Shown: positions 7,854 through 16,893 of the stretch, in pieces | How the letters are laid out: every line of letters begins with the position of its first letter | How positions within the stretch are numbered: the first letter of the stretch is position 1 | Assembly: GCF_003611635.1 (NCBI RefSeq) | Contig: NZ_RAVZ01000020.1 | Location: forward strand, 1-51,145 | Length of the DNA: 51,145 bases | Direction: 5' to 3' | Source: Corallococcus terminator | GTDB lineage: Bacteria > Myxococcota > Myxococcia > Myxococcales > Myxococcaceae | Program-made: the position numbers and the translations under genes | Notes under the pieces: generated by a model | The model's input: the letters and a program-made list of their open reading frames with translations, nothing else | What the model was told of the DNA's origin: nothing | Database searches by the model: none

Positions 7854-8789
7854 ATGCGCCTCCCTCTTGTTGTCGCCTTCCTGCTCTTCGCCCTCCCGGC
7901 CGTGGCCCAGACGGGAACGGCGGTGACGTTCACCACGACAGCCACCGCGCCCAACAACACAGTGGTTGCGGCCCGGGATGACTGCGCCTCGACGCTGCGC
8001 TTCAACTGGAGCCGGACCGGGAACCTCTGCAACGGAGGAACCCTCTTCTTCTATGTCACCACGGGGACCTGCGGGTCGCAGCCCGCGGCGACGGACCTCC
8101 AACTGGATGCCATCACGGGCAACACCACGACGACGGGCGTCCTGAACTTCACCGTGGCCAACGTGCTCGCCAAGCTGGCGACGCCGACGACGTGTGACTC
8201 GCAGACGACGGAGGTCACCTTCAAGCTGTGCGCCTCCACGCCGACCATCTCGGACTCCATCAACCTGACCTGCTCGTCGACGTACTCCAGCGTTGGAGCC
8301 CCCGCCTATCAGGTGAACTACGATCCCGAGGCGCCCGATGCGCCCTCGGTTGGCGGCATCATCGCCCGGGACTCGGCGCTGTCGGTCCAGGTGGACGGCG
8401 TGGAGGCCGACTCCACCGTCATCGTGGAGCTCAACGCGCTCTTGACGGCGGGCACGGATGACGCGGGCACGGGCGAAGTGACGGAAGGGCCCACGCTCAG
8501 CTTCCGCAAGGCCTCTGGCGAGGGGAACGTGGTGGCGGACGGGCTGATCAACGGCGTGACGTACCGGGTTCGGGCCAGGGTCCAGGACGAGGCAGGCAAC
8601 GTGAGCGACCAGTCCGCCGCGGCGGAAGGCACGCCCGTGAAGAGCAATGGCTTGTTCGACGCGTACAAGAACGCCGAGGGCAAGGAAACGGGCGGTTGTG
8701 CTACCACCACCACCGGCGGAGGCCTCGCGGGCGGCGCGCTGCTGGCCGTGCTGGGCATCTGGCTTTCGTCTCGGAGGAAGGTGTCATGA
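7854..8789 (+). CDS. Secreted surface protein with MYXO-CTERM-like C-terminal anchor
   Basis: 311 residues: signal peptide (1 to about 19, ending AVAQ), Thr-rich beta domain with several Cys, then a fibronectin-III-like unit (about 190-265). The C-terminus has a Gly-Gly-Cys, a Thr/Gly-rich hinge, a hydrophobic segment and SSRRK. That last arrangement is the myxobacterial sorting signal that tethers proteins to the outer membrane after Cys processing. The ATG at 7854 is chosen because the signal peptide begins there and a -10-like element is just upstream. Its stop overlaps the next start as ATGA, so it is coupled to the barrel protein. The pair resembles the MXAN_2561/MXAN_2562 pair of Myxococcus by recollection, not by search. 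Confidence 0.7.
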   Translation: MRLPLVVAFLLFALPAVAQTGTAVTFTTTATAPNNTVVAARDDCASTLRFNWSRTGNLCNGGTLFFYVTTGTCGSQPAATDLQLDAITGNTTTTGVLNFTVANVLAKLATPTTCDSQTTEVTFKLCASTPTISDSINLTCSSTYSSVGAPAYQVNYDPEAPDAPSVGGIIARDSALSVQVDGVEADSTVIVELNALLTAGTDDAGTGEVTEGPTLSFRKASGEGNVVADGLINGVTYRVRARVQDEAGNVSDQSAAAEGTPVKSNGLFDAYKNAEGKETGGCATTTTGGGLAGGALLAVLGIWLSSRRKVS

Positions 8790-9505
8790 GCAGCACGGCA
8801 GTGGGCCTGGGTGTCGCGGCGCTTCTCTTGGCGGTTCCGGCGGTGGCGCAGGAGGTGACGATCCCCACGCGCTCACCGCGCACCGGCGCGATCATCTTCC
8901 GCGGTGGCGGCTACAAGCCGCGCATCGACTACGAGAAGGACCTCAAGGGCACGCCCTACAAGGACACCTTCGGGGATGCATCGCTGCTGCTCGTCGAACT
9001 GGAGCTGCAGCGCTTCTTCTACCAGGGCATCGGCACGGCGGGCCTGGGCCTGTCGGCGGGCTACGGGGAGAAGTACGCCAACGCGGTGCTCGCGGACGGT
9101 GGCGGCGTGGCGGCGGACAAGGCGGCCCTCAAGGTGGTGCCCCTGCAGCTCAACGCCTTCTACAAGTTCGACTACGCCGCCTTCAAATGGGGCGTGCCGC
9201 TGGTGCCGTACGGCAAGCTGGGGCTCGTCTATTCGCCGTGGTGGATGACCAAGGGCAGCTCCACCGAGGTGGTGGACGGCATCACGGCCAAGGGCGGCAA
9301 GTGGGGCTACGCGGCGACCCTGGGCGTGTCGTTCCTCCTGGACGTGCTGGAGCCGCGCTTCGCGCGCGACTTCGACTCCGACCTGGGCGTGAACCACTCG
9401 TACCTCTTCGCCGAGTACACCTACGCGGAAGTGAACAACTTCGGCGGCGACGGGCTGAACCTGGGCAGCCGGCGCTGGATGTTCGGGTTGGCGTTGGATT
9501 ACTAA
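8786..9505 (+). CDS. Small outer-membrane beta-barrel protein (MXAN_2562-like)
   Basis: 239 residues. A signal peptide ends at AVAQ (about residue 20). The mature part opens with SPRTG...GGYKP.ID and continues with alternating amphipathic strands, ending in an aromatic-rich MFGLALDY typical of an outer-membrane barrel's last strand. The start overlaps the preceding stop (ATGA), which strongly suggests the two products work together, perhaps as anchor and barrel of one surface complex. No enzymatic motif is seen. Confidence 0.7.
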   Translation: MSSTAVGLGVAALLLAVPAVAQEVTIPTRSPRTGAIIFRGGGYKPRIDYEKDLKGTPYKDTFGDASLLLVELELQRFFYQGIGTAGLGLSAGYGEKYANAVLADGGGVAADKAALKVVPLQLNAFYKFDYAAFKWGVPLVPYGKLGLVYSPWWMTKGSSTEVVDGITAKGGKWGYAATLGVSFLLDVLEPRFARDFDSDLGVNHSYLFAEYTYAEVNNFGGDGLNLGSRRWMFGLALDY

Positions 9506-9515
9506 CGGAACGCCC

Positions 9516-11327
9516 ATGGCGTCCCGTCCCCGCGCGCTCCCGTCGTCCCTGCCGCTCCTCCTGTTGACGGTCGCCGTGGGGCTTGTAGCCCCCGGCTGCC
9601 GGAGTGTGAGGCCCGACCTGGGCCCGGAGCGGACGCTGGAGGCGGGCGTGCCGGAGTCCTTCGGTTCGCCCAACGCGAAGGCGCCCTCCGTCACCTGGGA
9701 CTTCGGGGACGGAACGCCGCCCCAGACGGCGCCAGGGTTACGCCACGCGTGGGACGCGGCGGGCCGCTACACGGTGCGCGCGCTGGACGGGGAGAAGGAG
9801 CTGGCCCGCGTCGTGCTCACCGTGGTGCCGCGCCCGGTGCTGCGCGCGGTGCCCGAGGATGCGCAGACGGTGCTCTGGGTGCCCCGCCTCCGCGGCAACG
9901 TGGAGGGGCTGGTGGACTTCTACGAGCGGCTCGTTGGCTCGCGCAACGCGCGCAGCTCGCTGGAGGAGGCGCCGCTGGTGCCGCTCCTGCTGCGCAGCCT
10001 TTCGGGCGGCCCCACGGAGGTGGATCCCGAGGAGGGCTTCGGCTTCTTCCTGATGCCGGGCTTCGACGGCGTGGTGGCGCTGCTGGGCGTGACGGACATG
10101 CGCGCGGCGCTGGAGGCGGTGTCGCGCGAGCTGCGCGGCGCGGGCCACCGGGTGCTGCCCCAGGAGGACGGCAGCGCGCGCGTGGATCCGGTGGACGGCG
10201 GGCGCTCCATGCTGCTGTTCGCGGACCGGGGCTACGTGTACCTGGCGGTGCCGGACTCCCCGGACGCGCCCGAGCCCGGGGAGACGGTGAAGGCGCTCGC
10301 CGTGGTGGAGGATTCGCCGGACGTGAACGTCGTGCGCCGCCGCGTGCAGGCGCTGTCGGGGCCGGGCGTGTCGGAGAACGCGCTCCTGGGCGAGCTGCGC
10401 GGCAAGGTGCGCGACGGCAGCGTGTTCCTCTTCTCGGCGCCGCCGGTGCCGGAGGCGGAGAAGGAGGACATGCCGGTGCGCGGCTTCTTCGGCGCGCTGG
10501 CTGTGCAGGCCGATCAGGTGGAGCTGGATGGGTTCCTGTCATCGTCCCGGCCCCTGCTGGGCACGACGCCGGGCCCGGCTTCGGCGCTGCTCGGGCGCGC
10601 GGCGGCGGGGCCGGTGGCGGCGGCGCAGTTGTCGGTGCCTCCGGAGGAGCTGGCGCGGCTGGTGTTCGGCTCGCCCGGTTCTCCCCGGCGGCAGCGGACG
10701 CTGGAGCGCTGGCGCACGCAGGGGCTGGACGCGGAGGCGCTCCTGAAGTCGCTGCGCGGGGACGTGGCGATGCTCGTCTATTTCGACGCGGCGGCCTTCT
10801 TCCAGGGCTTCATCCGCGACCAGCGCCCGGCCCCCAAGGGGACGGTGGTGATGGAGGCGGGGCTCACGTCGCTGCCGCCGGTGCTTCAGCTCGTGCAGAA
10901 GCAGCTCCAGGACAACAAGCTCGTCTTCCAGAAGGACACGCAGGGGAACACCACGCGCTTTCGCACGCGGCTCCAGGAGCAGCCGGTGTCGCTCACGCTC
11001 AGCCCCGAGCGCGCGACGCTGGAGGCGGGCGAGGTGCTCTCCGGCCGCGAGACGGGGGACGTGGGCGCCACGCTGCGCACGCGCTTCGGCGCGGACGCGT
11101 TCGGTCCGGGCCACCTGTCGCTGATGGTGGACCTGGGCCGGCTTCGCGCGGACCTCGCGGGCGCGCGCTCGGTGCCGGGCGTGGGGCAGGGACAGTTGCT
11201 CGCGAGCCAGGTGTTCGTCGGCGCGCTGCTGGAGCGGCTCACCCCGCTGGAGTACGGGTTCCTCGACTTCGCCCCCGCCGAGGGGGGAGGCCGGCTCCAG
11301 GGCCGCGTCGTGTTGCGCGAGCGCTAG
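9516..11327 (+). CDS. Large PKD-domain lipoprotein of unknown function
   Basis: 603 residues. The signal peptide ends in APGC with Cys28 as the lipidation site. Residues about 55-100 form a PKD-like domain (TWDFGDGTPP, then HAWDAAGRYTVRA). The remaining 500 residues are an unrecognised alpha/beta region with FFLMPGFDGVVALLGVTDM-type segments, resembling DUF3352-like secreted proteins with repeated substructures; this is only an impression. It starts 10 nt after the barrel gene and is probably in the same transcript. Envelope location is inferred from the lipobox. Confidence 0.6.
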   Translation: MASRPRALPSSLPLLLLTVAVGLVAPGCRSVRPDLGPERTLEAGVPESFGSPNAKAPSVTWDFGDGTPPQTAPGLRHAWDAAGRYTVRALDGEKELARVVLTVVPRPVLRAVPEDAQTVLWVPRLRGNVEGLVDFYERLVGSRNARSSLEEAPLVPLLLRSLSGGPTEVDPEEGFGFFLMPGFDGVVALLGVTDMRAALEAVSRELRGAGHRVLPQEDGSARVDPVDGGRSMLLFADRGYVYLAVPDSPDAPEPGETVKALAVVEDSPDVNVVRRRVQALSGPGVSENALLGELRGKVRDGSVFLFSAPPVPEAEKEDMPVRGFFGALAVQADQVELDGFLSSSRPLLGTTPGPASALLGRAAAGPVAAAQLSVPPEELARLVFGSPGSPRRQRTLERWRTQGLDAEALLKSLRGDVAMLVYFDAAAFFQGFIRDQRPAPKGTVVMEAGLTSLPPVLQLVQKQLQDNKLVFQKDTQGNTTRFRTRLQEQPVSLTLSPERATLEAGEVLSGRETGDVGATLRTRFGADAFGPGHLSLMVDLGRLRADLAGARSVPGVGQGQLLASQVFVGALLERLTPLEYGFLDFAPAEGGGRLQGRVVLRER

Positions 11328-11393
11328 CGCGGGTTTCGTCAGGGTGGAGCGAAGGCACCGGCGACCGCCCCTGTCTTCGCGTTGGAACGCATG

Positions 11394-11410
11394 GCTCCCC
11401 GACGGGGAGC
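11394..11410 (+). terminator. Tight hairpin in the moaDE leader
   Basis: GCTCCCC-GAC-GGGGAGC, a 7-bp stem with a 3-nt loop, lies 20 nt before the moaDE start and just upstream of GAGGAGGG. It may end the PKD lipoprotein transcript or act in the leader of moaDE. It does not match what I know of the molybdenum-cofactor riboswitch. Confidence 0.3.
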
Positions 11411-11430
11411 TCGAGGAGGGCCTTCAGGCC

Positions 11431-12093
11431 ATGTCCGTCACGGTGCTGTACTTCGCCGCGGCCCGCGAGCGCGCGGGCGTATCGCGGGAGTCCCTGGACG
11501 TGCCCGACGGCGCGCGCGTGTCGGACGTGCTGGCGCTGCTGGCCGCGCGGCACCCGGCGCTGACGCCGCTGCTGCCGCACCTGCGCGTGGCGGTGCAGCA
11601 GCAGTTCGTGGGCGCGGACGCTCCCGTGCCCCCGGACGCGGAGCTGGCGCTGATTCCGCCCGTGGCCGGAGGCTCTCCGGGTCTCTTCTCCGTGGTGGAC
11701 CGGCCGCTCGTCCTGTCGGAGGTCGTGGACGCGGTGGCGGGGGAGTCCGTCGGCGGGCTGGTGACGTTCTCCGGGGCGGTGCGCAACCAGACGAAGGGTC
11801 GGCGCGTGCTGCGGCTGGAGTACGAAGCGTACGCGCCCATGGCGGAGGCGAAGCTCGCGGAGATTGGCCAGGAGGTCGCGCACCAGTGGCCGGGCACGCG
11901 GCTGGCCATCGTGCACCGCGTGGGCACGCTGGTGCCGGGTGAGCTGGCCGTCGTCATCGCCGCGGCGTCCGCGCACCGCAAGGAGGCCTTCCGGGGCTGC
12001 GAGCACGCCATCGAGCGGCTCAAGCAGGACGTGCCCATCTGGAAGAAGGAGTTCTTCGAGGACGGCGAAGTGTGGGTCGGACTGGGGCCCTGA
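11431..12093 (+). CDS. Fused molybdopterin synthase, MoaD-MoaE (MoaX type)
   Basis: 220 residues. The first 81 residues are MoaD (ubiquitin fold), ending in PPVAGG with Gly80-Gly81, which carries the thiocarboxylate sulfur. Then Ser82 begins a complete MoaE with SGAVRNQTKG, YEAYAPMAE, HRVG and the catalytic SAHRKEAF...PIWKKE segment. Together they convert cyclic pyranopterin monophosphate to molybdopterin. A free Gly-Gly end is needed for sulfur loading, so the chain probably must be cut after Gly81, as reported for M. tuberculosis MoaX (Gly-Ser junction there too). The ATG at 11431 follows GAGGAGGG by 10 nt. Confidence 0.9.
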   Translation: MSVTVLYFAAARERAGVSRESLDVPDGARVSDVLALLAARHPALTPLLPHLRVAVQQQFVGADAPVPPDAELALIPPVAGGSPGLFSVVDRPLVLSEVVDAVAGESVGGLVTFSGAVRNQTKGRRVLRLEYEAYAPMAEAKLAEIGQEVAHQWPGTRLAIVHRVGTLVPGELAVVIAAASAHRKEAFRGCEHAIERLKQDVPIWKKEFFEDGEVWVGLGP

Positions 12094-12123
12094 CGCGGCC
12101 CCGGAGTCGTTCCACGAACAGCC

Positions 12124-12804
12124 CTACCGCACGCCCAGGCTCGCGGGGACGGTGAGGCGCGCGCCGCCGTCCTGCTGGCGCGAGGCCTTCTCCTCGGCGG
12201 ACAGCGGCTTCATCGGTTGATCCAACCCGAGCGCCTTGCGCCGCGCCTCCTCCTTGTCGTGGGCGTTCTGGAGCGCTCGCGCGTTGCTCGCGGCGATGCG
12301 CTGCGGATCCGGCCCCATGGTGAGGAAGGCGAGGGGCGCGCTCAGGAAGAGGAGGGCCGCGATGATGATCCACGCCACGTCGCGCACGCGGAAGCGGTCC
12401 GCGCGCTCCTTCACCACCGAGGGCTGCACGAGCAGCCGCAGCTCACCCTCCACGAGCCGCAGCGTCATGCCCTCGCGCAGCTCCAGGGACACGCGGCCGG
12501 GCGCGCCCGTGAACTCCTCCGGGGCCACGTCGTGGAAGACGTCGCCCTTGAGGCTCCTCTCCACGCGGGCCGACGGTGGCACGTGGATGCGCCAGCCCTT
12601 CGGGGTGCGCTCGGCGAAGAGGAAGGGCTCTTCGGGCAGGGTGAAGCCGTAGAGGGGCAGGGGGGCCGTCTCGTCTTGCGCGGCGTGGACCTGGCGCAGC
12701 TCGGGGCCATAGCTCCAGGCCTCCGCCAGGGAGGTACCCCAATACAGCTCGCAGAAGAGTCCGCCGTCCGCCACGTTGGCGGAGGGCGCGGGAACGGTGG
12801 CCAT
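12124..12804 (-). CDS. AgmX-like membrane protein lacking the PglI/TonB-like C-terminus
   Basis: 226 residues from ATG 12804 (ATG 12819 is an alternative). The N-terminal 130 residues resemble the domain at the front of myxobacterial AgmX/PglI proteins: a WG-containing strand, then LPEEPF, a short basic turn, and a beta-rich segment ending LRLLVQPS. One membrane segment follows (about residues 145-165, VAWIIIAALLFLSAPLAFL). The rest is a charged tail of about 60 residues, where a full AgmX protein would continue for hundreds of residues to a TonB-like C-terminal domain. Convergent with moaDE, 30 nt apart. Start 12804 fits a TATGCT hexamer 11 nt upstream. Confidence 0.5.
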   Translation of the reverse strand: MATVPAPSANVADGGLFCELYWGTSLAEAWSYGPELRQVHAAQDETAPLPLYGFTLPEEPFLFAERTPKGWRIHVPPSARVERSLKGDVFHDVAPEEFTGAPGRVSLELREGMTLRLVEGELRLLVQPSVVKERADRFRVRDVAWIIIAALLFLSAPLAFLTMGPDPQRIAASNARALQNAHDKEEARRKALGLDQPMKPLSAEEKASRQQDGGARLTVPASLGVR

Positions 12805-12915
12805 GTCGGGCCGGAGCATAAGGCCTTCGCTCCCTCCGGGCCCGGCTTCCTGCTGGGGGCGTCCCCTGGCGGACGCCACCCGAGCCCGGTCGCCCGCCAG
12901 GGGGACGGCCCTGGC

Positions 12916-15900
12916 TCAGGCCCCCGTCAGGTCCTTGAGCAGCGTCTCCAGCGTCTCGAAGTGCAGCGGCTTCACCAGGTGCGCGTCGAAGCCCGCGGCC
13001 TTGGAGCGCTGGCGGTCCGACTCCTGGCCATAGCCCGTCACCGCCACCAGCTTCATCACGCGGGGCTCCTCCTGCTGCCGCAGCAGCCGCGCCAGCTCAT
13101 AGCCGTCCATCACCGGCAGGCCGATGTCCAGCAGGGCGATCTCCGGCAGGAAGCCCTTCGCCGCCTCCAGGCCACTGGGGCCGTCGTAGGCCACGCGCGT
13201 GTCGCAGCCGAGGAACGCCAGGGATTCGGAGAGCACGTCCGCCGCGTCCTTGTTGTCGTCCACGATGAGCACGCGCGCGTTCACGGGGATGGGCTCCGTG
13301 GGCACCAGGGCACCGGGCTGCGGCACGGGCAGGGCGGCGGGCACCTCCGCCTCCAGCGCGGGCAGTCGCACGGTGAAGGTGCTGCCGCGCCCCCGGCCCG
13401 CGCTGTGCGCGCTGATGGTGCCTTCGTGCAGTGACACGAGGCTCTTCGCGATGGCGAGCCCCAGGCCGAGCCCGCCCTGGGAGCGATCCAAGGCCTGGTG
13501 CTCCTGCACGAAGAGGTCGAACACGCGCGGCATCATCTCCGGCGCGATGCCCGCGCCGGTGTCGCGCACGCTGATGATCAGCTCCTTGCCCTCGCGCGAG
13601 CCCGTCACCGCGATGAAGCCGCCCGGTTCGGTGTACTTCGCGGCGTTGGTGAGCAGGTTGGCGAACACCTGCGCCAGCCGCGTGGTGTCTCCGTCCAGGA
13701 CCGTGCCGTGCTCCGGCAGGTCCACCTCCAGCGTGTGCTGGCGCTCTCCGATGAGGGGGCTCGTCTGTTCAATCGCCTTGGCCACCACATCGGTGAGCGT
13801 GGTGCGCTCGCGCTTGAGGGTGACCTTGCCCCGGGTGACGCGGCTGACGTCCAGCAGGTCATCCACCATCCGCACCAGGTGCGTCACCTGCCGCTCGATG
13901 AGCGTGCGCTCGCGCTCCGCGACGGTGTCGCCCCTCAGGCGCATGAGCTGGAGCGCGGTGAGGATGGGGGCCAGGGGGTTTCGCAGCTCGTGGCCCAGCA
14001 TCGCCAGGAACTCGTCCTTGGCGCGGTTGGCGGACTCCGCCTCGCGCCGCGCGGTGGCCAGCTCCGTCACGTCGAAGACCACGACGATGATGGCCTCCAC
14101 CCGCCCCTGGGCGTCCGTCATCGGCTGGTAGACGAAGTCGAAGAAGATCTCCTGCGCCTGATCCGGGACGTGGTTGAAGACGAGGCGCACGGAGCGGCCG
14201 ATGAAGGGCTCTCCCGTCGTGTAGACGCCGTCCAGCAGCTCGTAGATGCCCTGGTGGGCCAGGTCCGGCAGGGCCTCGCGGATGCCCTTGCCCATCACGT
14301 CGCGGTGGGCGATGAGCCGCAGGTAGTTCTGGTTGGCGAACTCGTAGATGTGCGTCGGTCCGCGCAGGATGGCGATGCCCACGGGGGCGTGCTGGAAGAT
14401 GCGCGCCAGCCGCTCCCCGTGCGCGGCCTCCAGCGCGCGCAGGCGCGAACGCGTGAGCTGGGCGGTGACGCGCGCGAGCAGCTCGCGGGTGGAGAACGGC
14501 TTCACCAGGTAGTCGTCCGCGCCCGCGCTCAGGCCCTCTTCCTGCGCCTCCTCGCCCGCGCGCGCGGACAGCAGGATGATGGGCACGTGACGGGTGCGCT
14601 CGTCGGCGCGCAGGGCCTGGATGAGTCCGAAGCCGTCCAGGCGCGGCATCATCACGTCGGTGAGGACCAGGTCCGGGGGACGGGCCCGCGCGGCCTGGAG
14701 CGCGGCCTCTCCATCCGCCACCGCCTCCACCGTCCAACTGGCGCCGAGCAGCCGGCCCACGTAGTCGCGCATGTCGGCGTTGTCGTCCGCGAGCAGGATG
14801 CGGGCGCGCTCCACCGGCCCCAGCACGGAGGTGTCGACGCGCGTCGCGGGCGCGCCATCCTCCGCGAGCGCGGGGGGACTTCCGGGCATCCATCCCAGGG
14901 CGTCGCGCACGTAGGGGTCCGCGCCGGCCAACGGGGCGCGGCGGTGCCGGGCGGACATCACCTGCTCCTTCGGCAGGTGCGCGAAGCCCGCGGGGATTCG
15001 CACGGTGAACGTCGTGCCCCGGTCCACCTCGCTCTGCACGGAGAGGGTGCCCCCGTGCAGGCGCACCAACTCGTGCACCAGCGCCAGCCCGATGCCGGAG
15101 CCTTCGTGGGAGCGCGCGCGGGCGTTCTGGATGCGGTGGAAGCGCTCGAAGACGCGGGGCAGCTCGTGCTCGGGGATGCCGGTGCCGGTGTCGGTGACGC
15201 GCAGCTCGGCGTGCCCGTCGTGCCAGCCTTGCGCCACGCGGATGCTGCCCGTGAAGGTGAACTTCAGCGCGTTGGACAGCAGGTTGAGGACGATCTTCTC
15301 CCACATCTCGTGGTCCACCCAGGCCGGCTCCGGCAGGGGAGGACAGTCGACGTCGAGCACCAGCCCCGCGCGCTCGACGGCGGAGCGGAAGGCGCTGGCG
15401 AGGCCCGCGGTCAGGGTCGAAAGGTCGGTGGGCTCATACGCGGCCTGCACGCGGCCGGCTTCGATGCGCGCGAAGTCCAGCAGCATGTTGACCAGCTTGC
15501 GCAGGCGCACGGCGTTGCGGTGCACCGTGTCCAGCGAATCGCCCTGGAGCGCGCGCTCGGGGGTGGCGAGCGCGTCCTCGGTGGGGCCCAGCAGGAGCGT
15601 GAGCGGGGTGCGCAGCTCATGGCTGATGTTGCTGAAGAAGGCCGTCTTCGCGCGGTCGAGCGCGGCGAGCGACTCCGCGCGCTGGCGCTCCTCCTCGTAG
15701 GCGCGCGCGTTGGAGAGCGTGGAGGCGACCTGTTCGGCGGTGAGCTGGAAGAACGTGTGGTAGCGCGCGTCGAGCAGGCGCCGGGGGCTCACCCCACCGA
15801 CGAGGAAGCCGTAGGGCCGCGTCTGGCCCGGTCGCGCCAGGGCGCGCACCACCGCCCTGGGGGGAGGGCTGTTCCAGCGACCTCCGGGCAGCTCCCCCAT

Positions 15901-16713
15901 GCGCCGTGGCAGGTCCTCCACGACGACCGCTTCGCCGGTGCGGGCGGCCTGGGCGAAGGGCCAGTCGGTGACCTCTTCGTGGGTCAGCGACTGCTGGAGC
16001 GGGACCGTGGCCAGCGTGGGGTCCGCCAGCAGGGCGCTGCCCACGCGGCGGACGGTGATGCCGTCACCGTCCACCAGGTAGAGCAGGGTGAAGGGCAGGT
16101 CCCGGTCATTGCCCGCGAGCACGTCCATCGCGATGCGGCAGGCCTGTTCGGAGGACTTGGCGTCGGCGGTCCGGGCGGCCAGGTCCCGGAGCATCCGCAA
16201 CTGCCGGTCGTGCTGCACCTCCTCGGTCGTTTCGCGCACGGTGTTGAGCACGCCGCCCACGCCTCCCCCTTCATCGGGGATGGGGCTGTACGAGAACGTG
16301 TGGAACGTCTCCTCCATGAGCCCGCGGCTGTTGATGAACAGGGGCAGGTTCTCGTTCCAGGTGGCGGACGCGCCTTCGAGCACGCCCCGGGCCATGGGAC
16401 CGACGACGTCCCAGATCTCCTTCCACACCTCGCCGCCGGGAGCGCCGAGGGAGCCCGGGTGCTTGTGTCCGAGCACCGGCCGGTAGGCGTCGTTGTAGAT
16501 CTGGATCATCTCCGGGCCCCACCACATGAGCATGGGGAACCGGTTGTTGAGCACCACGCCCACCATCGTCTTCAAGCTGATGGGCCAGTCGCGCGATGGA
16601 CCGAGCGGCGTCTGGGACCAGTCCAGCGAGCGCACCAACGCCCCCATTTCGCCGCCCCCCGCGAAATGGCGGTCTTCGGAAGGAGTGGGGGACAGGGGCA
16701 AGGGCAGGGGCAT
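12916..16713 (-). CDS. Hybrid sensor histidine kinase: PAS-GAF-HK-REC-PAS-HK-REC
   Basis: 1,265 residues, no membrane segment, so cytoplasmic. Order: PAS-like (about 25-165), GAF (170-335), first HisKA with His365 in SHELRTP, its ATPase (NALKF 481-485; DTGTG 508-512), first receiver with Asp686 in LTDVMMP, second PAS (about 770-885), second HisKA with His908 in GHELRNP, its ATPase (N-box NAAKY, DTGAG 1051-1055), and final receiver with Asp1196 in LLDIGLP. All phosphoacceptors are intact, so two kinase cores in one chain can in principle relay. Start 16713 has AGAGG nearby and removes a low-quality N-terminal extension. There is no adjacent DNA-binding regulator or HPt gene. Confidence 0.9.
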   Translation of the reverse strand: MPLPLPLSPTPSEDRHFAGGGEMGALVRSLDWSQTPLGPSRDWPISLKTMVGVVLNNRFPMLMWWGPEMIQIYNDAYRPVLGHKHPGSLGAPGGEVWKEIWDVVGPMARGVLEGASATWNENLPLFINSRGLMEETFHTFSYSPIPDEGGGVGGVLNTVRETTEEVQHDRQLRMLRDLAARTADAKSSEQACRIAMDVLAGNDRDLPFTLLYLVDGDGITVRRVGSALLADPTLATVPLQQSLTHEEVTDWPFAQAARTGEAVVVEDLPRRMGELPGGRWNSPPPRAVVRALARPGQTRPYGFLVGGVSPRRLLDARYHTFFQLTAEQVASTLSNARAYEEERQRAESLAALDRAKTAFFSNISHELRTPLTLLLGPTEDALATPERALQGDSLDTVHRNAVRLRKLVNMLLDFARIEAGRVQAAYEPTDLSTLTAGLASAFRSAVERAGLVLDVDCPPLPEPAWVDHEMWEKIVLNLLSNALKFTFTGSIRVAQGWHDGHAELRVTDTGTGIPEHELPRVFERFHRIQNARARSHEGSGIGLALVHELVRLHGGTLSVQSEVDRGTTFTVRIPAGFAHLPKEQVMSARHRRAPLAGADPYVRDALGWMPGSPPALAEDGAPATRVDTSVLGPVERARILLADDNADMRDYVGRLLGASWTVEAVADGEAALQAARARPPDLVLTDVMMPRLDGFGLIQALRADERTRHVPIILLSARAGEEAQEEGLSAGADDYLVKPFSTRELLARVTAQLTRSRLRALEAAHGERLARIFQHAPVGIAILRGPTHIYEFANQNYLRLIAHRDVMGKGIREALPDLAHQGIYELLDGVYTTGEPFIGRSVRLVFNHVPDQAQEIFFDFVYQPMTDAQGRVEAIIVVVFDVTELATARREAESANRAKDEFLAMLGHELRNPLAPILTALQLMRLRGDTVAERERTLIERQVTHLVRMVDDLLDVSRVTRGKVTLKRERTTLTDVVAKAIEQTSPLIGERQHTLEVDLPEHGTVLDGDTTRLAQVFANLLTNAAKYTEPGGFIAVTGSREGKELIISVRDTGAGIAPEMMPRVFDLFVQEHQALDRSQGGLGLGLAIAKSLVSLHEGTISAHSAGRGRGSTFTVRLPALEAEVPAALPVPQPGALVPTEPIPVNARVLIVDDNKDAADVLSESLAFLGCDTRVAYDGPSGLEAAKGFLPEIALLDIGLPVMDGYELARLLRQQEEPRVMKLVAVTGYGQESDRQRSKAAGFDAHLVKPLHFETLETLLKDLTGA

Positions 16714-16893
16714 GCGAGCCTCTTGGAACGCGCGGAGCGGGGGAGAAAACAGTGCCCCGGCTTCTAAGGGGTGAGCACGGGCCTCTGCAATCGACGCGGA
16801 GGCCGGCGGGCATGATGCGACGGCCATTCCCCCAGGGGCTCCGTGCGCTGGATGCAGGGCGGAGGAGCAGGCAGGCGGCTTGGGCCCGTGGCC

